Of a DNA stretch of 64,000 bases, positions 48,086-60,907 are shown piece by piece. The translations under genes were made by a program, and so were the position numbers. The notes under the pieces were generated by a model that was not told the DNA's origin, ran no database searches, and was given only the letters and a program-made list of their open reading frames with translations. Where the stretch lies: contig NC_049991.1 of NCBI RefSeq assembly GCF_000003815.2, positions 20,400,235 to 20,464,234 on the forward strand, in the 5' to 3' direction. This stretch comes from Branchiostoma floridae. Its lineage: Eukaryota; Chordata; Leptocardii; Amphioxiformes; Branchiostomatidae. Within the stretch, counting starts at the first letter, position 1, and every line of letters starts with the position of its first letter.

Positions 48086-49639
48086 GTTGTTACTGGTTCA
48101 ATGTACAAAATTTACCGTGTACATGTAGTTCATACGTATAGGGATATTTAACGGTGAACCACGACGTTTCGTGCAAAATTACCGATACCATTTTCAGTAG
48201 CATAGGAGCGAGGTGAACAACAACAGAAAATTCAAATCCACCAGTTTATAGGCAGTTCCTTACCACTGTGCAACACACACACTGGTTGGTATCTCAAACG
48301 TTGTTACAAGTCCCAAGACTTTAGCTAAATCCACCTCGTGTTGAAGCATCAAGATTCAATCAACACGCAATCGCACGCATCTTCTTTTGTTTGCTACCCA
48401 AGGTCGCAAAGCTCTTTGTAGCGAAAGTAATCTAGTTCTTACTAGTACCAATTTCCGTGTGGCTCAAGTCATTAGATCGGTTTCGCTGTCGATACAATGT
48501 GTCTCTTTTGACAAGCGAACCCTTATCAACAGGCCGGTAATTAGAAAAAAATCGATGAAACTGTGAGTTAACAAAGACTCCCAATTCCCAGCCGTTAATG
48601 AAACTGCGAGCTGTGAAAGGAGACATCTTTCTGGCCTAGTGGTATGTGATAGTCTTCAAGCAGCCGAACCAGCTGGATGACAAAAGAGAAGAATTTGGCC
48701 AAATAGGGACAAATAAGATGCCATGAGATCTCAGTCAGTCTTTTTCAGTCTTTTTCAGTCTTTTTCATCTATCCAGCTATCACCGGCCGGCCGGTGTACA
48801 ATAATGTTTACCACTGTTCATTGCTACATGCGCATGCATATCCCTATCTCTGTTTCTACAACGAACTTGCAATTAGCTTTCGGGCATGAATTTGCAAATA
48901 AACTTTCTATTATCAATTCGTTAAGACGCTGTTATAACAAATCTATCTCTATGAAGAATAAATATGTAATGAAATCAAACTATTAATGAAGAATATCGAG
49001 CATATCTGTCTGCCTAGGGCCAAGTTAGGCACATATACACCACCTAATGTCATGAGGAAGCTATTGTCATCTCTAAAGGTAAACTCAAAGCAGACACGCA
49101 GACGCTGGAAGCCAAAATCATGCAACTAGGGAGGTCCTTTTTAATTGTTCTATCAGAAAAAATTTAGCTAGCTAATTCTCTAACGTAACCCCAATTGTTG
49201 TCGGGTGACAAAGAATATTCTTATATAATTACGTCCGTGCTTGGGACGTCATAAGGGGTAGACAATAACATCGTCAGATCGTTAATCTTTCACAAGTTTG
49301 CCCGCCCAAAGAGGCATAAAGAGCAGAGCGACCCGATCAAGGATGTAACTATAGCACACCTCTGGGCATCCGTCCAACGTGTGAGACGATGGCAGCTCTC
49401 TATAGATTACCATTTACACATGTTCATATTGCATACACAGTAAACTGCCGTATGGCGCAATATACCGGTTTTTCTTACATACGAGTAGCCAGCTTTTGGC
49501 CTTCTAATAAAAAAGAGAATTGTCCTAGGTACGAGGAAGTTCACAGAAGATCACCAAAAGATCATCCAAACGACACATCAACACACACAACAACATCATC
49601 CAAATACCAGAGTACAACACGTGGTTGTGTACAAAGAGA

Positions 49640-49820
49640 ATCTAGAACACGAGATATCAAAAATGGAAGTTTCGCTGCAGTACCTTAGCAAGCCGCTAGG
49701 CGGCCCATCATCGATTGTAACCTTTGTTTTCCTGACCCCTACCCACCTATCAAATATAATCAGGATCCATCCAAGACTTCTCGAGATGCTGTTAGCACAC
49801 AGACAGGCAGACAAACACGC
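49640..49820 (+). mobile_element. Dispersed repeat (SINE-like), copy 1
   Basis: Shared blocks: ctgcagtaccttagcaagcc, gctaggcggcccatc, cctacccacctatcaaata, atccatccaagacttctcga, and cacacagacaggca at the end. Copies at 50475-50645 and 51840-52035 have the same order. Confidence 0.6.
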
Positions 49821-50474
49821 TCAAAGCATAACTTTCTGGAGAAGGTAATACCTTTAACTTCCCAAGTGAGTCTTCCTCTGTCGGCTTCTTGCTCCGTGCG
49901 CTCAGTTTCTCAAGAAGCGAAATACTCACTGTGTGAACTGCTATAAATAATAACCACCCCTCGGCGGTTACAGTTACGCATGGCAAATGACGCAGGTTCG
50001 AAATAGGACGAGTCACGGGACAGGTGTCCGGTAACGTTACGGTCTGTTTTCACAGTCACGTGACCGTGCACGCGCTATGTCTGCGCTCTTACCCTCCCCC
50101 CTCCCCCTTTCCCTATGGCAGATCAGCGACCGATATAACACCAGAATGTTATAGAATATTTTGCCATGCATCTATGATTTGTTATTGTACTATTTATTGA
50201 TTAGTTATTGCCCTGTCAGATAGGTTCATTCATGTTACTTGCTACTTTTCCTTATTGTTAATCATCTAATTTTTGTTACTCAATTACTTTTTGATATGAT
50301 TTGTTTCTCATTTCAATTATTTCATTTGAATTGTGTTCAGTAGTTGTTAGGAGGAGGGCTCTTTTTTGGCTTCTCCCTTGCTCCCGCACGATTTTTATGT
50401 ATCATTTATCTTTACTACATGTATTTACTTTCTATATGTGCAAATAAAAAATCAATCAATCAGAACAGAACACC

Positions 50475-50645
50475 AGATATCAAAACTTATGTTCCACTGC
50501 AGTACCATAGAACGCCCATAGGGGTCCCTAAACCTAATCCTTTCGAGGTACCATCAAGACCTACCCACATGCTGAACATCAATTCGATCCATTCAAGCGT
50601 TAATGAGTTATCGTGTTCACAGACACAAACACGAACTCTACTGAA
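50475..50645 (+). mobile_element. Dispersed repeat (SINE-like), copy 2
   Basis: The most diverged of the three copies: ctgcagtaccatagaacgcc, ataggggtccctaaacctaa, acctacccacatgctgaaca and gttcacagacacaaacacga keep the family order. Confidence 0.55.
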
Positions 50646-51839
50646 AATATAACCTTCTTGTCAACAGTAATTAAGTCAACCATGGAAGCAAATCTTCGTA
50701 ACGCTTTAGGGTTATTTAAAGACCTTTTCGTCTCAGAGTTCCCTCCCCCATCTACCGAACCGACTCGCGCTTACGGAGCGTGAGCGTGTATCAAATGTAG
50801 GGGGCGCTTCGGGTCATCGGTGGACGATCCGCTAATTCTCGCCGGGAGCAGCACTCGAAATGAGAACCCAGTTTCCAGTCTGGGATTGATGTGTTCAGAA
50901 ATTCCTATAACCCAGAACTGTTGTAGAGTGGAATTTGTTATCACCAAGCACAGTATGGGAATCCTAACCGGATAGTTCAAAGAGAATTTGCAGATAGATG
51001 TGCAAATGTTAGGTGTCATGGGTCGTTCAATGTAATATATTAATAAACCAGCTGCTGCCGCACCGCGTGACTGCGAAGCTAGTGTGTTACACCGAAGGGC
51101 GATTATACCGGCTATATAGATATAGATAGAACACCAATGCACCGCAAAGGAAACCAAAAATTTGATTAACCAATGTTCTACCATACCAGTCTGATTTTGA
51201 GCACCTGCAATTTACTTGTTTACGAATGATGAAAATTCTTATATTCGCCAGAGTTTTTTTTAACTATCACGTTTTGTGTTTTTCTTCTTTTGATATTGTT
51301 ATGCTTTGCTGGTCAGTATTTCTTTAGCTTTCAATTTTACTTTTATGTAATGTCCTTTTTTAATGACGATATGAACATACTTTTGCATGTAGCTATGCAC
51401 TTGGTGTATAGTCCTCTTGATATCGTTGTGCTTTGCTGGTCTTTATTTCTGTCAAGTTTTACCTTTGTGTAATATGATGCCCTTTGTTTCGATGACGATA
51501 CGAACATATTTTTTAGCTACGCGCTTGATGTGCTGACGTCATCTCGCATTGTTATTAACCTTTTAATTTAAAAACTGTGCCGTGTGTGACGTCAGTGAAA
51601 TCACGAGGGCAATTTGGCGACAAAAACACAAAGGCGCCACAGTAAAATGCCACAAACGTAGCGAAGTCCGAAAAGCTACCCTCTTTTGTTTCGGGTTCTT
51701 CAACGGACTTCTACATGGAGGCGGATTGTGGGCGTCTGTAAGGGCGCGGTCACATCGGTTTTGATGTTTGGATTTTCAAGCAAGCCGTGACAGAACTAAC
51801 CACCGGCATGGATCCAAAGCAGTATTTTGTGTACCAAGA

Positions 51840-52035
51840 CAGTCGAACTTTGCAGGGGCGATCGTACGACGCTACATTACCTTAGAAAGCCGCTAGGGGG
51901 CCCATTATCGAACTTCGTTTTCCCGAACCCTACACACCTACCAAATATCATCAGCATCTATCCAAGGCTTCTCAAGTTATCCTGTTCACAGACAGGCACG
52001 CATGCACACAGGCGATCACACCGAAAACACATTCA
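51840..52035 (+). mobile_element. Dispersed repeat (SINE-like), copy 3
   Basis: taccttagaaagccgctagg, ggggcccattatcgaacttc, cctacacacctaccaaatat and tgttcacagacaggcacgca match copy 1 closely. Confidence 0.6.
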
Positions 52036-52087
52036 AACATCTTAAGGTGGATTCACACATATTCCGTAAGTCTGTTTGAGGAATTCC

Positions 52088-52282
52088 TAGCCTCTACCAG
52101 CCTCCAAGGGTCGCTGGAAAATGGTAGAAATTGTAGAAGTATAGTCACATAACATTCCAGACGAGTTAAGCTGTCAGATGAGTGTGGTTTGCAAACAACT
52201 TACTTTGCTGGCATGTTATCTGGCTATATTTGTCCAATTTCTATTACTTTTTCCAGCGCCCTGTAGAGCCTGGTAGAGGCTA
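52088..52282. mobile_element. MITE with CTCTACCAG ends
   Basis: tagcctctaccagcctccaa plus cgctggaaaa at the left is mirrored by ttttccagcgccctgtagag plus cctggtagaggcta at the right. A relative spans about 60347-60499. Confidence 0.7.
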
Positions 52283-53029
52283 AGACCTCAAATGGATTTT
52301 AATATATACGCACGTGTCATCTTACCTTAAGCAAAGGTAATAAAATTTAACAGTATCCTGTGGTAGTCGGTGAAAGATTTATTTGCGGTGTAAATTCTTC
52401 CTCCAGTACACCACATTTGATATGTGCGCCATGGGTGCTATCAAACATTGTTGGAGCCGTGCAAGTGGGTCTTATTAATCACAGCCGGCCGTGTAGGCAT
52501 CCGTGAGGGTTTGGTAGTTTTGTCTATCTATTTCACAAAAGCAAACTTTCATGTGCAGGATATGGCAGTGCCTTCCTGAATTGAGTGAATTTGTTAGAAC
52601 AGGCGTCACATACAAATAAATGAACATACAAATGTAAATTTTTTTTCAGATATTTGGCGAGTAAAAAGCAGAAACCTATTATTACTATTAAGTCACTGAG
52701 ACGGAGAGGAACCAAGGTTAACGGCATACCCTTTAGCAGATTGTTTTAGCGGCACTGTTGCCCGTAGATTTGTACAAAATTGATAATTGGGTGGGCTGAA
52801 TCACAATCGGCTCGGTGGGCGTCACACCACCGTAAGGGAAAGTCGTGTAAAGTGCCTTTCCCAATGAAACAACGTCGAACAGAATCCAAAATAATAAAGG
52901 AAAATCCATTTTATTCCTATTTTTTCGACGTGATAATCAGAAAACGAAGTCTGAATTTCTTTGAAAATCAAGTCATTTTGGATTGGAATGCAATATTTGA
53001 AGAGACTCAAGTCCCAGGAATATTGACTT

Positions 53030-53430
53030 GTGGGGGCGATTGCCCCGTACAAAGTCTGAATTGTCCAGTCATCTCGTCTTGATTTCATCAGAGTGAAGAA
53101 GACTTGGGGGCGATCGCCCTGTCAGGACTTGGGGGCGATCGCCCTGTCAGGACTTGGGGGGCGATCGCCCTGTAGCTTTCATGACTTGGTGGCGATCGCC
53201 CTGTCAGTGCTTGGGGCGATCGCCCTGTGATCAGTACTTGGGGGGCGATTGCCCTGTCAGTGCTTGGGGGCGATCGCCCTGCCAGGGCTTGGGGGCGATC
53301 GCCCTGTCAGGATTTGGGGGCGATCGCCCTGTCAGGATTTGGGGGCGATCGCCCTGTCAGTCCTTGCAGTACCTGGGGGCGATCGCCCTGACAGGACAAT
53401 CGCCCGTGGTGGGCCAGTATGGGGCGACTG
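53030..53430. repeat. About 25-bp minisatellite with GCGATCGC palindrome
   Basis: The unit is close to cttgggggcgatcgccctgt plus cagga. Ten copies keep perfect GCGATCGC inside a longer near-palindrome (gggcgatcgccc), and about three are degenerate. Translated frames are simple repeats. Confidence 0.95.
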
Positions 53431-53777
53431 CCCCTACTAGGGAAAATAAAAGTACATGACAAGTAGATTTTGCACAAATATTTTGTCAACCTGTTGAATG
53501 GATCACAAAAGAACTACTCAATTGAATAAGACGTTACAGCGTAGTCATCAATCATACCTGTTTATGATACTTAGCTCCTTGAATTATGATGATCAATTTT
53601 GAACTACATCGATATCTTTCACAAGGTAGGCGTATTCCTTTCATACATACATGACAAGGTGTGTTGAAAAGCAGACAATACATATCTTACTCTTCTTGGC
53701 AATATCAAAGGATGATAATTTTCGTAGACGCTATCAGTAAATACGTGGTGCATTTATAAGCTGTGACTATTAAAAGC

Positions 53778-53938
53778 GGCTGGAAAGAGAAATAGGCCAA
53801 CTAGACAGATACTACGCCGGAGGAGTTAGTCCGCTAAAGGTTTACAGTTTGCCGACCTGAGCAAAATGTACTCCTATAACGGACAAACCCCTCTTGCATG
53901 TTATCCGTCTATTTGGCCGATTTCTTAACTTTCCAGCC
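53778..53938. mobile_element. MITE with GGCTGGAAA ends
   Basis: ggctggaaagagaaataggc plus caactagacagat at the left is mirrored, with mismatches, by ccgtctatttggccgatttc plus ttaactttccagcc at the right. The core is about 90 bp and non-coding. Confidence 0.65.
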
Positions 53939-54254
53939 ACCCCAGCAGTAAAGGATGATAAAAGGAAACGTTAAAACAGTTTGTGTTCGTCTAACATATG
54001 AAACTAATGATTATACTCAAAACTGCGTTGTACATAAAAGTAATGGACCGTTTCTATATTTCGTTAGCTGAATCACACTTGTATTTTTAAGTCGGGGCGA
54101 GGGCCGGCAAAGGTGTCATTACCTGTTCCCTCGCCCCTTACACTTCTGTGTTGAATCTTGATAAACAAATAAACTTGTAAGTTGGATATGGTTCAGTCGA
54201 TCAGTGGTTAATCCTGGTTGCAGCCAGTGTCTTGTGAATCTACTTGTTATGTTC

Positions 54255-54440
54255 AAATTCCATGCCCTTCGGTACGCTCTCAATTCTGGCTACATCTTGC
54301 AGCTGCTTCTTCCATCAGCGCGAGCGAAACTAGACCATACTTGCTCACTACGTATACCTCTCCTAGTCCTTTCCATCCGTGGTATTCTCTGAGCAGCAAC
54401 CTGTAGCCAATGAATGAATGAATGGATGAAGAATGACACT
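54255..54440 (+). mobile_element. Possible LINE 3' end
   Basis: The plus frame reads RYALNSGYILQLLLPSARAK, which resembles the C terminus of some non-LTR retrotransposon polyproteins. It is followed by a gaat repeat (aatgaatgaatgaatgg). The match is short. Confidence 0.35.
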
Positions 54441-56864
54441 GCATTCCACACATAAAATAAAATAAATAGAAAGCCTAAGGTAAGGTGTGAAGCAGACACA
54501 GACACGTGTATGCATACATTGCATATTGTATATAGTATGACATAAATACATACATAATATACATACAACAGTGGACTACTTATATGCCAGAAGGGCTCAA
54601 ATTCACAGATTGACAGCTGAGGAAAGCAGTCACAAAAGCATATCCGACAAACGGAATTAAGATATGGAGCAGGCAGGAGACATGTTCCTTAGAAACATTT
54701 GATCAAAACAGTCAAAAGAAACTGTCATTTCTCTTAATCCGGTCAGAAAGTAGAATAGGGATTTGCTACATAGATGTAGGAGTAAGTGATTTCATTTTTT
54801 CTCTGATGTACAGACGGTAAATATTTGTTCAGCTTCCCTATTTTCTTGACAATCTCTTGAGTAAACTGACATGTCTTAAACAACTAAGTGTTACCCGTAA
54901 ACTGCAGGTTCAGAAAGATTGGAATCTGTCTTTACGGAAATTAATTTATTATTAATGAAGGGATCAACAAAAGTAATGACTTGATTTTGTTTGAAGCAAC
55001 GCACATTTCACGCTGTAACAATGTAATAAAGACAATTCAAAACCTTGCATTGCTAGGCAGAGCCATATGCATGAAAAATATATTGTGCCTTTGCACACTG
55101 TCAAACTATTACTACTATATAATACTAGCAAAGGAACGGCACGATCGCAGGAAACATTGAAATAAAGAAACAATGGATATGAATAGTTAAGAGGCTATGA
55201 CAGTACATGGAATAGAGAATGGTCAGAGTCGCCTTCTATCTAGTCTATGCATAATTTTATTAACTGTGGTCTTGGTAAAGATCTTACCTCATTCCTCCCA
55301 TTAGACAGCTTTCCAGACGACTTTCGCTGACTCTAAGGGATCAGAAGATGTCTCATAACGGACCTGAATAAGATTGTGGTGAGAACATGGATACAGTAAG
55401 TCCATAAAATCCGTGGCGCTTCTAACAATGTGTTTTCATAACAAGTCGCCATTTCTGTTAACTCCTAAGGTCCCATTACATCAGATAAAATCTGAAAAGA
55501 AAGAAGCGGTCAGAAACAGCCCTCCAATTGCTTATCAAACGACCTGCATGCAGAAAGTGCAAATGCTGACCGTTGACCACCGAGTGACCAATAGTAGGAA
55601 AGGAATAGTAATTGAACAGGACCTCTCAACATCAGCTCACCATAGCTCTCTTGGCACGTTAAGCTAAATAAGCCATTCTTTTTGAAAAAAAAAGGTTTGC
55701 CTTATTGGAATAATTTGTAGCAGATTGCGTAACAAAGCTCAAATCCTTGCTCCTATAGTATGTAATGAAGGTAATGGCAACAATCTCGTCAAAAAGATAA
55801 AAGCTCAACACACAAATGAATAAAAAATATGTCATTGTTTTGGTTCTATATTCCCAAATGATCGGAAAACGTTAAAAACACTATAAGGCACATTAGGCGA
55901 CAAAAGAACTATTTTGAATCCAAAATTAAAATCCATTCGACCTATTACTGCGATAGAGCTGTATTGCAATTAAAAACCAGTGACCGTAGGTAACATACTC
56001 TCCGACGTAATTATGATTTATGTCGGTTGTGTCGTTTTCTGGTGTGTGACACTATGTTTTCTATGAAAAACACTAATTACATAGACCGACTACAATACTC
56101 AGTCGACGGTCACAGAGTAAAAATGACAGCTGGCTGGACTCCGAACTCCACACGATGGTAGCGCATTGGTCCCAGCGGGGTGGGGAATGTGCCACGCGGG
56201 CGGGCACACGACTTCCAAACACATGTATCTGGAATTGGACATTGAGGTTTCTTAGATAGCCTTCATAGGAGACTCTCTGGGTCGTTTTTTTTCTCGTCTT
56301 TTTCACCATTTGGGCTCAAAAAACCGTGACTTTTGCTGGACGTTAGCTAGCTAACCTTTTTTTTTTTGTAAACCAGATTCAGATTCAGATTCAGCTTTAT
56401 TCCTGGATGACTTGGCATGTATATACACATGAAATGCGTCATCAGTCACAGAATCAACTTTAAAACATTGATGCATTTACAACATTTGAAATAAGACAGC
56501 AATCGGATTAAAAAAATATACATGACAGAAAAAACATTCTTTACCGATCAACTAGCACTTTCGTACAGCAATCTTACAGAACGGGGAGCAAATGACAGTT
56601 CATGTCTCTTCGTTTTACTTCTAGATGCCCTGTATCGGCTGAAGACTGTACGAACTGGTCGCTTGTGTATAGCGACTCACAAATTGAAAACGGTCAGCAA
56701 AAGTATTTTATGAAACGAGAAGAAAAAGATAGCAGGCTAGATTTCGCGGGTATTCCCTCTGCATTTTACAAGAAATACATCGGTCTACTGCATACAAAAC
56801 TCACATAGAGTTATACCAACACCATGTGAAGGACCGTACGCGTGGGAAAGCTTAACTTCTTTCA

Positions 56865-57066
56865 CTATCCAAGCAGAGGTTAGGTTCCGGATGTTTTTTT
56901 TACGTTTCTATGGCTTAGGCATTTTCCCGGGCTTTCTATTATATACCGTTTCCTTTCTTTATGCCTCGCGGCCTAGGCCGGGAGACATCAGAAAGCCCGA
57001 TGAAAATGACTAAAAAAACGTCAAAAAGCAGCCGGAGTCTTATCTGTCTAACCTCTGCTTGGAGAG
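56865..57066. mobile_element. MITE, CTCTCCAAGCAGAGG family, in the left arm
   Basis: Ends are ctatccaagcagaggttagg and cctctgcttggagag-like, with ccggatg and agccgg internal blocks like those of the element at 37915-38048. A mirror copy is in the right arm at about 63001-63248. Confidence 0.65.
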
Positions 57067-57112
57067 GAGACTTGTTTATACTAGGCGATAGCTAAATCTT
57101 TCAATTTCTTTA

Positions 57113-57277
57113 ATCTCCAAGCAGATCCTACGGTGCCATAAGATAGTATCAAAGCTGGCCAAGGAGTATAGCCGGTCAAAGGGAGTCAAACGGGCACCGG
57201 AAACCGGAAACCGAATGGATGCAGATCCTACGGTGGGTTTGATACTGTATTACGCCACCGTGGATCTGCTTGGAGAT
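57113..57277. mobile_element. TA-flanked MITE, CTCCAAGCAGATCC subfamily
   Basis: atctccaagcagatcc and ggatctgcttggagat are perfect reverse complements, flanked by TA (57111-57112 and 57278-57279). The core has blocks shared with 38453-38611. A mirror copy is at about 62788-62952. Confidence 0.75.
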
Positions 57278-58295
57278 TACAATTTCTTGGCAGGCGAGAA
57301 GATGACTCAGCCAGGCATCCTAGCCACGTGACCCGTGACTGGTACATACAGTACCAACGGGACGTCCCTCGAGCCCTGTGCTAAACCTGGTTGTATCGAC
57401 ACCAGACCAGGATTGAAAATTCAAGTAAATTGCCATGTGCTTGAATCGTGATTTATTTCAGAACTACGTAGCTTAAACGAAAACTATATCGTTAATGAAG
57501 AGTCGCCCTAACCAACTATTGTGCTAGATCTATTACTAGATTTTATCTGTGGTACCAAAACACTTCCAGATGCCCGCGTATATAATATTTTATAGAGGTA
57601 TCTGAAGTTAGATTACATAATTTACAAGTCAAGATTCCACAAGCAAATGGAATCATACCCCGCACTCTACAACTACAGTACAAGAAAACCCACAAAGACC
57701 AACAGCGACAATCAACTGATGAGAGACCGTCTATAAAACAAGATTAGCTCCTACATGCCTTGTAAGACCTTGTAGAGATCTACGGCTACTCAACTCGACA
57801 AGCCCCCCTCCCGCCTAACAATAACAGTATCGTCTCCTCAAAGAACAGGTCCCCAAGTGTTATACTTCGAGTGGTACACTTCGAGTGGTACTCTGTATCA
57901 TTTCAGAATGAAGTTCTACATACCAAAGAACATTGGGGAGCTATCCAGTCGGAAAGGCAGGCGTGTACCGCGGTCTGTTGTCATTTTCCATAAACGAGGC
58001 GCCCGCTCTTCCACGTTGATCGATCATTTCACCATATTTGTTACAGCCACGTGAAAGTCTGTCCGTTCAAGGGACGCCATCCTTTGTCCGTTGCCAGGAT
58101 GTAACTCACGAAGAGACTGCAGAATGTCACGAAATAAGTTTAACTCGAATCAATATAACTGTTTTGACTGTGAGAAAGGTAGTGGACCCCACACAGGACA
58201 AGCTTTATATCTGGACTGTTCCACTATCCCCCATGCCAGTTCGACACCCCGTCGATGACCCCGTTATGACCCCGGCCTGACTTCAGGATTTTATT

Positions 58296-58389
58296 CTTCA
58301 AGCAGATGTTGGGTAGAAGTGGTGGTCGGGATTTCGCAGGCCGCGGCTTCTACTATACTCCGACACAATCCCCGCTTGGAGATTATTTG
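58296..58389. mobile_element. Short MITE-like element in the left arm
   Basis: cttcaagcagatgttgggta and ccccgcttggagatt pair as terminal repeats, with gtagaagtggtgg against cggcttctactat inside. A mirror copy is at about 61681-61774. Confidence 0.5.
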
Positions 58390-59597
58390 TGAAGCGTTTC
58401 CGACTAGTTTCTGTAGGTTTCTGTTTGCCCAGCATGTCTTTTTCCGAAGTACCGACGGATATTAAAAACAGTTTTAACTCTACTCTACGCTTCGCATATA
58501 AAGTGAATTGGAGAAGGTGCTTTAATAGTTAGTGGCATAAACAGATTGAAATGTCGGAGGAGGATATAGCTATAGAAACTCTTTTTTTCTTAGCTGGACT
58601 TCGCGAACGAAGACCATTCTCTAGGGGGTTCGTTGCTCGCTGATGGCTAGTCAGTCCTATGCATGCGGGACAGACACACCCGTTCACAACGGTTGCAGGG
58701 GAATGCTTCGTTGGGGGCCTGGATCACGGCGGTGTGTCTGCAGCCTTTCTCCTCAAGAGCAACTCTATAGAAACTACATTTATTGTCATAATGAGCTGAC
58801 ATCAAATGCTCAAAGCCTGTACGTGGAAATTTATTTGCCGACACTTTATACATTTCGAAACGTTACCATCTGAACTGTACCTATTATTCGTGGTGGGTTT
58901 AACCCGTAGCGGTTAGAACTAAAAAAAAAAAAAACTTAAGTCCCTGAAATGTCTAGCGACTGTTTATTTCTTTCACTTCCGTCACTTATTGGGTTTGTGT
59001 CGGTCGTAGAAAGAATCCTATTATTAGTATTAATCAGAGGTAAGACTGTTACCCATTGTGACCTTCTTCTCTCACATACCTCAATTTCCGTCAGCCGGTC
59101 TTATCAACGCGATGGTTTTTCGCTTGCGTAACATAGTCTCCATGTTTGACTCAGGCCGGTTTTCTCGGGCCCTCTACTTTGTCATATTTTCTCTATGCCC
59201 ATTAGCCATACTCTTCAACATGTAGGTTTCGGGTCTGTTTTCTTTATGCCTACCCCCCACACAGAGGTTCGACTCAGGCTTGTTTTCGGCCCCGGGCTTT
59301 CCCTTTGGTGGACAACACATTGAAATGTAAAAAAAAAAGCCGAAGCCGGACTTAGAGAGCTTTTATAGTAAGGAAGGAATTTTTTGGCCAGTCTTTCAAC
59401 AGTCCGGAATGTAGCATGCTTTCCCAACAGAGGAACTATTATTTTCCCAGGGGTATATCAAATTTCCTTCATTCACTGGCTGCTTTTTTTCCGATGTGGC
59501 TAATACTGCATGGAAGCCAGACTGTTTTCATGGGCTGTGCAGGCTAAGCTTCTAAATCTTCCACCCACTATACTCTATACTCTCCAAGCAGAGGTTG

Positions 59598-59697
59598 NNN
59601 NNNNNNNNNNNNNNNNNNNNNNNNNNNNNNNNNNNNNNNNNNNNNNNNNNNNNNNNNNNNNNNNNNNNNNNNNNNNNNNNNNNNNNNNNNNNNNNNN
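59598..59697. other. Assembly gap (100 N)
   Basis: A run of exactly 100 N lying inside a MITE in the centre of the inverted duplication; the true length is unknown. Confidence 0.98.
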
Positions 59698-60346
59698 AGC
59701 GCCGGTGTAATTTTTCCGACTACAACTATATCTACGCGACTCAACCTCTGCTTGGAGAGTACTCTCTCTCTACTCTCTCTACACATGTTTCCTAAATCTC
59801 TAATCCTATTCTACATATGGTCTAATCGCCTACGCATACATTTCTCAGAACACGGTACATTAAACACGGTCTCACTATCTTGTAATTCTGACTCATTTCC
59901 TCATTTTCTAAGGTATTAGATCTACTCTACTCGAATAAATTACACCGGTGCTCTTGTAAGGCGCCGGTGTAATTTTTTCGACTACTACAATATCTGCGCG
60001 TTTCGACCTCTGCTTGGAGAGTATTAGATCTACAGGACAGCCCCAAATTGTAGAGGGATTCAGCATACCCCCTTGGGTAAAAGTCATTAGTTCTCTTCAA
60101 GGGTCATTACTCACGGCTGTCATCCGGACGCATACTCCTGACCCCTCCTTCTCAGAAGAGATCAGGAAAGTGTTACCAATACTTTTCTACACTAAAGTTT
60201 TGATATATCTCAACGGTACACGGAATTCAGATAAATTACATGACAGTACAGGGGCACCCTGTTACATCTTTATCGTTTATTTTATGTCCATGGCATCTGG
60301 AGTGTGGACATAAAACGGACATGAGATTAAAAATCACAATATTCTA

Positions 60347-60499
60347 ACCTCTACAGGCTCCGTGGAGCTCGACACAATACGCCAAGGGAGTGAGGATAAT
60401 GTTTGTACTGACCGGCCGACTCCCCTAGCGTACTATTGACTCTATTTGTCCAATTTCTACAATATGACCACAGATCGACGGAGCCTGGTAGAGGCTATC
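60347..60499. mobile_element. MITE with CTCTACAGGCTCCG ends
   Basis: ctaacctctacaggctccgt at the left pairs with acggagcctggtagaggcta at the right. The subterminal block tatttgtccaatttctac is shared with 52088-52282, so it is the same family. Confidence 0.6.
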
Positions 60500-60907
60500 A
60501 GTCTTATCAATCTTCATACAACCTTTTGTTTCGAAAATAACGCCCCACACGGAAATTTTCCAAGCCTGGTCTCAGTCCCCGTTGACCCCGACGCTTGTTT
60601 GGATACATAGATCAGGAACATAGATAACGGCGCCGGTGCGCTGGTCAGGCCAGTACGTGAAGAGCCGAGAACATACCCGGGATTGCCACTGATGGATTTC
60701 AGGAAAACCCGAAACAGATTGGAATTTCGTAGTCCGAAGCCGGACGATGATAAACCTCATTGATAATATAAAGCGATGTCCAGTGGTTGAGTTTCTACTG
60801 TTTAAAAGAATAGCGATGATTCCATATGCAAATTATGGTAGAAACGTTAAAATGTTGTCGTCAGGACTGCCTTTCTTTCTATCTTTTAAATAATAATAAT
60901 AAGTCGA

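Larger units (their letters stand above)
47657..56124. other. Region upstream of copy B, no gene recognised
   Basis: I find no exon, although an untranslated first exon of copy B must lie here or beyond. Contents: an exon 1 duplicate (47755-47849), an inverted repeat (47995-48085), three copies of a dispersed repeat (49640, 50475, 51840), two MITEs (52088-52282, 53778-53938), the GCGATCGC minisatellite (53030-53430) and a LINE-like tail (54255-54440). The stretches 48100-49600 and 54450-56070 show nothing I recognise. Confidence 0.55.
56125..59152 (+). repeat. Left arm of a large inverted duplication
   Basis: The sequence from 56125 to about 59152 returns in reverse complement at 64000 to about 60908, with a few percent or less difference and small indels. 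Paired landmarks: 56522 with 63590, 57857 with 62211, 58643 with 61424 and 58949 with 61120. The arm contains MITEs (56865-57066, 57113-57277, about 58296-58389) and only short open frames of 60-80 codons that I do not recognise. Confidence 0.95.
59153..60907. other. Centre of the inverted duplication
   Basis: About 1.75 kb of unique sequence between the arms. It contains a MITE of the CTCTCCAAGCAGAGG family interrupted by the assembly gap (59582-59759), a half copy ending near 60019 (gcgccggtgtaattttttcg, cctctgcttggagag) and an element with CTCTACAGG/CCTGGTAGAG ends (about 60347-60499). No gene is recognised. Confidence 0.7.

Noticed and set aside
53154-53459. Open frames through the GCGATCGC array, and the array as a CRISPR
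   Set aside because: The frames are simple repeats. Spacers are short and nearly identical, unlike CRISPR spacers, and the host is an animal.
57857-58873. Open frames in the inverted arms as a transposase or gene pair
   Set aside because: Each is 60-80 codons, none shows a recognisable domain, and conservation between arms simply reflects recent duplication.
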